From: HGM13006 sp964527315
Lineage (GTDB): Bacteria > Bacillota > Clostridia > Oscillospirales > Oscillospiraceae
Length of the DNA stretch: 9,538 nucleotides
Assembly (NCBI GenBank): GCA_964527315.1
Contig: CAZGOQ010000089.1
Coordinates: forward strand, 1 to 9,538
Direction of reading: 5' to 3'
Shown here: positions 4,769-9,538 of the stretch, one piece after another
Layout of the letters: each line of letters opens with the position of its first letter
How positions within the stretch are numbered: position 1 is the first letter of the stretch
The notes under the pieces: model-generated
Told to the model about the DNA's origin: nothing
The model's database searches: none
Seen by the model: the letters and a program-made list of their open reading frames with translations, nothing else
Made by a program: the position numbers and the translations under genes

Positions 4769-7684
4769 TTGATCCAGTTCCCGGAATACTTTCCGTTGGA
4801 TGCGGTACGGCCGGAGCAGGGTGCGGCGCTGGAGCAAAAGATCCTCGCACTGCTTCAAGCGCTGACCACAGCGGAGAAATTGTCCTTTTGCGCCGGTGGA
4901 GAAAATCCGCCTGTTCCCGGTAAAATTGCCAATGCGGGATATATGGGCGGCGTTCCCCGGTTGGGTATCCCGGAGCTTAGAATGTTTGACGGCCCGGCAG
5001 GAACCACTTATATCAAACCTACCACATGCCTTCCGGCCCAGGGGGCGATGGCATGCGCATGGAGCCCAGAACTTGCCTATGACTTTGGCCGTGTCATTGG
5101 CGCGGAAAACGCCGCGGTTTCAGGAAACTGCCAGTTGGGCGCACAGTTTGACGTAGTTCGCACACCGCATTTTGAGCGGACAAAGGATATGATGGGCGAG
5201 GACCCCGTCCTCCAATCGGCGCTGGCCCCGGCGGTCAGCCGCGGGATGGCGGATCAGGGCGTGATCCCGGTGGGGAAGCACTTTGCCGCCTGTGTCCGCT
5301 CCTGCTGTCCTGCCTTTGAGCCGGATTTCCGTGTGGATGAACAGACACTGCATCAGATTTATCTTCCGCCCTTTGAAGCCGCTGTCAAGCAGGGACGCTG
5401 TATGGCGCTGATGACTTCTTACAATATGCTCAATGGAGTATGGGCATCCGCCTCCAGCTATCTCAATCAACAGGTGCTTCGGGATATGTGGGGCTTTCAG
5501 GGTTTTACCATTACAGATTGGGGCGCAAACCACAGCTTCAGCCTGGGACAGGGGACGGATATTGAGATGCCGTCGCCGGAATATAACAGTCCCTCGCAGA
5601 TTCTAGCGGCGATAGAAAACGGCACGCTGGATATTTCCGCTTTGGATAACGCTGTAGGACATGTTTTATGGGCTATGGGCCAGGCTGGTTATCTATCCTT
5701 GGTGCAGTTGGACAGCAGCGGCACCGTACAGCAGGAGCCAGGGCGTACCGCTCCCATCCGTATGCGCTGTCGCTATGACGATATCGCCGGTGAAATGTTG
5801 CGGAGCCATGGAAAAACCGCATTGGAAATCTGCCGCAAATCCGCAGTTCTGCTGAAAAACGAGAACGAATTTTTGCCGCTCCAAACAGAGGACTATACGG
5901 GCGGAAAAACCGTGGCGGTAATTGGAATCGCCGCGGGACGACTGATCTCCGGAGAGAGTCAGGAGCGGGCCTTTGGCGATTTGGATCAGATGGCCTCGCC
6001 TTTGGCGGAACTTCGACGGCTCAGTGGAAGCCCGGACGGCTTTCTGTATTCCCCCGGCATTGACCTGATTGGCCGGAAAATACCATCAGAGTACTTGTTT
6101 ATAGACGAAGCCTGCACAGAAAACGGGCTGATCCGAACCTATGGCGTCAGCCAGGAGGATGGTCAGGGCACCAATATGTTTGGCCCTGGCGGCGCGGGAC
6201 AGGAGTATGTGGGCGGAAACCATGGGACAGAGACTTCGGCAGATGCCGATGAAACCCCTGTGCCAGCAGGGATATGGCAGAACAATGCCGGCGGTAAAAT
6301 GGAGGGCCACAGACTGGGAACGCATTGCATGGTGGATTTGGAGTTAAACTTCACATGCGGCACCATCGGCGGCCATGTCAACGGGACCTACCGTAACAGC
6401 AGCGACGGAAACGCCCTCCCGTACGGAAGCATTTATACATGGCGGGGCTTTCTGCGTGCCCCCGAGACCGGAGAGTTTGAACTGCTTCTGCACTGCATCG
6501 GCGGTATTGCGGGTCTTAAAATCTCCCTGGATGACGGGAGTACCTGGGAAATTGCCGGAGATACTACCACCAGGGAGGGCGCTCATTGGGGCTGGAGCCG
6601 AATTATATCCACGGAAGAGGGAATGGATATCTGCGGGCGCTGGTTCACGCTGGAAAAAGGGCGGGCTTACCCCATTCTTGTGTACTGCAACGGAAAAATT
6701 CCCGACAAGGATGTGCAGCTTCGAATCGCATGGATTACTCCTTCCATGCGGAGACAGCATTACAGCCGGGCACTGGAACTGGCGGCCTTCTGTAAAAAGG
6801 TGCTGGTCTTTGTTCACAGGGAAACCGGCGCCTGCGCAAGCAATATGATGGAACCCCAGCAGGAGTTGGGCAATTTCGGCTTGCCTGAGGAGCAGGAGCA
6901 GCTGCTGCAAGACATTCTTCAGACGACGAAAACTCATGGAAACCGGCTGGGCGTAGTGATGTATTGCAGTTCTGCCTTTATAATGGGAACATGGGCGGAT
7001 CAGGCTGAGGCACTGCTGGATATGTGGATGCCGGGCCAGCGGGGCGGCACTGCCAGCGCGGAACTGCTGCTGGGGCTTGTGAATCCGTCCGGAAAGACCA
7101 CGCAGTCCTTTCCGCTCCGGGAACAGGATACGCCTCTGACTGATACCCGGGAACATTATGAAACCCGGTATCGGGGCCATATGACTGGGAAACGTCGTGT
7201 GCGTGTGGACTTTACAGAGGGAATCTTTACCGGCTACCGCTGGCACGACCGGGAACAAATCGCCCCCCGGTTCTGCTTTGGCCACGGTTTGTCCTATACG
7301 GTATTTTCATATGCAGACGCCATCGTCCAGGAGGATAAGGGAGAAATAAAGGTTTTCCTGTCTGTGACGAACCAGGGGACCCGCGCCGGCAGCGAAATTG
7401 TTCAGGTATATGTAGGCGCGGCGGAAGCGCCCGGACATATTCAGATGCCGGAGAAACAGCTGGCTGGCTTTTGTCGGCTGGAGAACATCCGTCCCGGCAA
7501 AACGGTACGCGCAGAAATCCCGCTCAATCCGCGCGCGTTCCAATATTGGGATCCCAAGGCGCCACTGACCCGGCGGGCAGACGGCACCTGGGACAAGTGG
7601 GTGCAGCCCAAAGGTACACGAACGCTTTTGATCGGCGCCTCTGCAGAGGCGATTCGATTAAAAATCACCATTGGCACAAGTTAA
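4769..7684 (+). CDS. GH3-family glycoside hydrolase with PA14-like insertion; atypical active site
   Basis: A 971-residue cytoplasmic protein (no signal peptide, many cysteines). The (beta/alpha)8 domain covers about 30-310, with DGPAG at 74-78, GEDP at 143-146, KHF at 170-172, SYN at 217-219 and the nucleophile motif TITDWGA with Asp250. The second domain starts at about 355 (SAVLLKN) and includes MPGQRGGTA (about 754-762) and NPSGK (772-776). It is interrupted by a Gly-rich stretch and a PA14-like domain, about 500-655 (core WRGFLRAPETGEFELLL). FGHGLSYT (837-844) and a fibronectin-III-like end (about 860-930) complete the architecture of PA14-type beta-glucosidases. Members remove sugars from the non-reducing end of glycosides with retention. 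Two motifs are odd: after KHF the usual NNQE..R loop reads AACVRSCCPAF, and the acid/base motif SGEG.DR reads TGACASN, with Ala688 at the Glu position. It starts with TTG (Shine-Dalgarno at 4754) and is followed after 24 bases by SBP2, so it probably acts on the imported glycoside. Family assignment is firm; hydrolytic activity and substrate are not. Confidence 0.93.
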   Translation: MIQFPEYFPLDAVRPEQGAALEQKILALLQALTTAEKLSFCAGGENPPVPGKIANAGYMGGVPRLGIPELRMFDGPAGTTYIKPTTCLPAQGAMACAWSPELAYDFGRVIGAENAAVSGNCQLGAQFDVVRTPHFERTKDMMGEDPVLQSALAPAVSRGMADQGVIPVGKHFAACVRSCCPAFEPDFRVDEQTLHQIYLPPFEAAVKQGRCMALMTSYNMLNGVWASASSYLNQQVLRDMWGFQGFTITDWGANHSFSLGQGTDIEMPSPEYNSPSQILAAIENGTLDISALDNAVGHVLWAMGQAGYLSLVQLDSSGTVQQEPGRTAPIRMRCRYDDIAGEMLRSHGKTALEICRKSAVLLKNENEFLPLQTEDYTGGKTVAVIGIAAGRLISGESQERAFGDLDQMASPLAELRRLSGSPDGFLYSPGIDLIGRKIPSEYLFIDEACTENGLIRTYGVSQEDGQGTNMFGPGGAGQEYVGGNHGTETSADADETPVPAGIWQNNAGGKMEGHRLGTHCMVDLELNFTCGTIGGHVNGTYRNSSDGNALPYGSIYTWRGFLRAPETGEFELLLHCIGGIAGLKISLDDGSTWEIAGDTTTREGAHWGWSRIISTEEGMDICGRWFTLEKGRAYPILVYCNGKIPDKDVQLRIAWITPSMRRQHYSRALELAAFCKKVLVFVHRETGACASNMMEPQQELGNFGLPEEQEQLLQDILQTTKTHGNRLGVVMYCSSAFIMGTWADQAEALLDMWMPGQRGGTASAELLLGLVNPSGKTTQSFPLREQDTPLTDTREHYETRYRGHMTGKRRVRVDFTEGIFTGYRWHDREQIAPRFCFGHGLSYTVFSYADAIVQEDKGEIKVFLSVTNQGTRAGSEIVQVYVGAAEAPGHIQMPEKQLAGFCRLENIRPGKTVRAEIPLNPRAFQYWDPKAPLTRRADGTWDKWVQPKGTRTLLIGASAEAIRLKITIGTS

Positions 7685-7708
7685 TACACACAAAAGGGAG
7701 GCAATATT

Positions 7709-9433
7709 ATGAAACGAAGAATTATTTGTTTGTTGGCAATCCTGGCCCTGGTGACTGGTATACTTTCCGGCTGCGGGAGCCAAGCCGAACCCGTTGGAAG
7801 CGATTCCACGCCGGTATCTGTTTCGGCTGCTCCGGCGAAGACAGAGCCCCCGGCCCCAAGTGTTCCCGAGGAATCCGAGCCGGAAGCATCCGGTGCAGAG
7901 GTGCCCGATGTGGAGGAATTTGTACTTCCCATTGTGGAGGAACCCGTGACACTGAACTATTGGATGCGCGCACAGCCATTTATGGGAATTGTGGACATTC
8001 CGGACAGTGAGATGACATACTGGAAAGAGATGGAGGCACGTACCGGAGTGCATATAGATATTCAGGCGGCCATGTTCTTTACAGCCCAGGAGAATTTTCA
8101 ACTGATGGTATCCAGCGGCACGCTGCCGGACATCATAGAGTGTGTGACCGAGTACTATATTGGAGGCGGAGACGCAGCCATCGAACAGGAAATCATTATA
8201 CCGATGGATGATCTGCTCGACACATATATGCCCAACTATAAACGGGTTCTGGAGAGCAACGATATGTTTGATTACGCAGTGCGGACCCGGAGCAGCGGAG
8301 AGGTCTATACCGCAGGCTTCCTGCTGGATCGGGAACTCCAGAGCACCGGTATGGTGATTCGACAGGATTGGCTGGATCAGGTTGGGCTTCCGGTGCCGGA
8401 AACCTATGAGGAACTTCATGAGGTACTCACCGCATTCAAAAATGACTTAGGTTACGGCGGCGCACTGTGGGTGACACCGACAATGACAGACTGCTGGGAG
8501 TATGGCTACAATGTGAGCCTGTGGAATGTAAGTTCTCAGGATCGTGGCGTAAATGTTGTGGATGGAGAGGTGATTTATGCTCTCATCAGCGACGGCGCAC
8601 GGGACTATGTGACCATGATGAACCAATGGTATCAGGAAGGCCTGGTCTGGCAGGACTTTGTCGCCGACGATACCACACCGGATGAATCCCTGATTAAAAA
8701 TAACGCCGTAGGAATCTGGCTGTGCTCCTACGGCGCGGATCAAATCGATTCGTTCCGGGATTCTTCAGATGATCCTGACTTTGCGGTTTCTCCGGTTCCG
8801 GTGATCCGGTGTGATAAAAATGAGCCTGCCCATGTTCGCCGGGCTCCGTCCTACATGAGCGGCGGCGCCAGTATTACCAAGGCCTGTGAGCAGGTGGAGA
8901 TTGCCGCCCGATGGATCGATTACAACTATACCGATGAGGGCTATCTCTTAAATAACTATGGTGTTGAAGGAGAGGGCTTGGCTTATGATGAAGACGGTAA
9001 CCCCCATATTTCTGAACTGTATGTGACAGACCCCAATTTTGCCACAGTTCAGTGCATGGTTCTGTTTTCCCGGTACGGAGGGCCTGCGGTAGCGGATGTG
9101 GGCCGCGAAAACTACTTCTTCGATGACCGCGCCAAAAATGTGGCTGACACCTGGGTGCAAAACTTTGATGACGCCTATTCCTATCCCAATGTGAATATTC
9201 TCACCTACGAGGAAAGCCAGGAACTCAGCGTCTTGTACTCTGATCTGTACACCGTGGCATCCGAAGCGCTTCTGTCGTTTATTACGGGAGCACGGCCTCT
9301 ATCCCAATGGGAGGACTATGTTGCCCAGATGGAGAGCATGGACCTGGAACGGTATGTGACGGTACTCCAGGACGCCTACGACCGATATCAGGAGACGCTG
9401 GAGGACTTGCATGAAACTGGGCAGGAGGAATAG
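7709..9433 (+). CDS. Extracellular solute-binding lipoprotein of a sugar ABC transporter (SBP2), 574 aa
   Basis: Secreted, membrane-anchored substrate receptor of an ABC importer. Residues 1-22 form a lipoprotein signal peptide (KRR, hydrophobic core, lipobox LSGC with Cys22). Residues about 25-75 are a Pro/Glu/Ser-rich linker. The mature fold begins near TLNYWMRAQ (81-89). SGTLPDII (136-143) and RQDWLD (218-223) followed by VPETYEEL are characteristic of the large CUT1/LipO-type binding proteins, and the length is in the usual range. The C-terminal part (TGARPLSQWEDYV...MDLERYVTV) matches the same region of SBP1, so the two are paralogues. GGGAGG (7696-7701) lies 7 bases before ATG 7709. It is co-transcribed with GH3 and its 3' end contains the ribosome binding site of the next gene. 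No permease or ATPase gene is visible; those must lie to the right or elsewhere. Aromatic residues (Trp, Tyr) are frequent, as in sugar-binding sites, but the ligand cannot be named. Confidence 0.92.
   Translation: MKRRIICLLAILALVTGILSGCGSQAEPVGSDSTPVSVSAAPAKTEPPAPSVPEESEPEASGAEVPDVEEFVLPIVEEPVTLNYWMRAQPFMGIVDIPDSEMTYWKEMEARTGVHIDIQAAMFFTAQENFQLMVSSGTLPDIIECVTEYYIGGGDAAIEQEIIIPMDDLLDTYMPNYKRVLESNDMFDYAVRTRSSGEVYTAGFLLDRELQSTGMVIRQDWLDQVGLPVPETYEELHEVLTAFKNDLGYGGALWVTPTMTDCWEYGYNVSLWNVSSQDRGVNVVDGEVIYALISDGARDYVTMMNQWYQEGLVWQDFVADDTTPDESLIKNNAVGIWLCSYGADQIDSFRDSSDDPDFAVSPVPVIRCDKNEPAHVRRAPSYMSGGASITKACEQVEIAARWIDYNYTDEGYLLNNYGVEGEGLAYDEDGNPHISELYVTDPNFATVQCMVLFSRYGGPAVADVGRENYFFDDRAKNVADTWVQNFDDAYSYPNVNILTYEESQELSVLYSDLYTVASEALLSFITGARPLSQWEDYVAQMESMDLERYVTVLQDAYDRYQETLEDLHETGQEE
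9423..9428 (+). promoter_or_regulatory. Ribosome binding site for the GTG-start reductase gene, inside the end of SBP2
   Basis: AGGAGG at 9423-9428 ends 9 bases before GTG 9438. It lies within the last codons of SBP2, so translation of the two genes is probably coupled. Confidence 0.75.
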
Positions 9434-9437
9434 TGCT

Positions 9438-9538
9438 GTGAAAAAAATTGCAGTAATAGGCTCCGGTGCGATTGGCGGAATGCTGGCAGCCTATCTCAAG
9501 CGGGGCGGCGAGGATGTGACCATCATACCCGCCTTTCG
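9438..9538 (+). CDS. Ketopantoate reductase-family (PanE/ApbA) oxidoreductase, N-terminal 33 codons only
   Basis: It starts with GTG 4 bases after the SBP2 stop and runs off the right edge. The visible residues begin MKKIAVIGSGAIGGMLAAYL, a Rossmann beta-alpha unit with the GxGAIGG dinucleotide-binding motif (Gly8, Gly10, Gly13), then the second strand EDVTIIPAF. GAIGG at this position is typical of the 2-dehydropantoate 2-reductase family, whose members reduce 2-keto acids with NADPH. Many are not true PanE enzymes, so no gene symbol is given. At the position where NADP- or NAD-preferring residues usually follow the second strand, the sequence reads IIPAF rather than the common R, which is unusual for an NADPH enzyme. 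Placement in the GH3-SBP2 operon argues for a catabolic role rather than pantothenate synthesis (inference). Confidence 0.8.
   Translation, partial: MKKIAVIGSGAIGGMLAAYLKRGGEDVTIIPAF

Noticed and set aside
6344..7285. Long open frame (313 codons) on the minus strand
   Set aside because: It lies entirely antisense to the GH3 gene, has no recognisable domain and no good ribosome binding site. Long antisense frames are common in GC-rich coding DNA.
7658..8419. 253-codon minus-strand open frame over the start of SBP2
   Set aside because: Antisense to well-supported coding sequence (GH3 end and SBP2 start), with no family resemblance.

Overview
The window reads as part of a carbohydrate-uptake and glycoside-processing region from a Gram-positive, low-to-medium GC Bacillota, most likely a Clostridia member (Oscillospiraceae/Lachnospiraceae-like, plausibly from the gut). 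This rests on strong AGGAGG ribosome binding sites, lipobox solute-binding proteins of the large CUT1/LipO type, an AraC regulator diverging from one of them, and a cytoplasmic GH3 enzyme. There are no mobile elements, RNA genes or CRISPR arrays. No gene-free stretch exceeds 300 bases.

Left unit (1-3458): a large lipoprotein solute-binding protein (SBP1, minus strand, running off the left edge) is transcribed away from a soluble AraC-family regulator (plus strand). The roughly 260-base divergent region holds a minus-strand promoter with a perfect -10, an overlapping plus-strand promoter candidate, and an extended -10 promoter close to araC. SBP1 is presumably the first gene of a transporter operon continuing to the left, controlled by this AraC protein.

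Middle (3459-4656): a 209-base gap carrying a perfect 24-bp palindrome, then a LysR-family regulator closed by a strong intrinsic terminator.

Right unit (4657-9538): two promoter candidates, each overlaid by its own inverted repeat, precede a tight operon: a 971-residue GH3-family glycosidase with a PA14-like insertion (TTG start), a second lipoprotein solute-binding protein paralogous to SBP1 (24-base gap), and the first 33 codons of a ketopantoate-reductase-family (PanE/ApbA fold) oxidoreductase (GTG start, 4-base gap). The LysR protein is the obvious candidate regulator.

The inferred logic is that SBP2 captures a glycoside outside the cell and hands it to an ABC permease not encoded in the window, the GH3 protein acts on it in the cytoplasm, and an NAD(P)H-dependent reductase may work on a released or related keto/hydroxy compound. 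The most unusual point is that the GH3 protein keeps the family fold and nucleophile aspartate, but at two places where retaining GH3 glycosidases carry active-site motifs (the NNQE..R loop and the general acid/base glutamate) the sequence is different. This suggests an unusual substrate or reaction.
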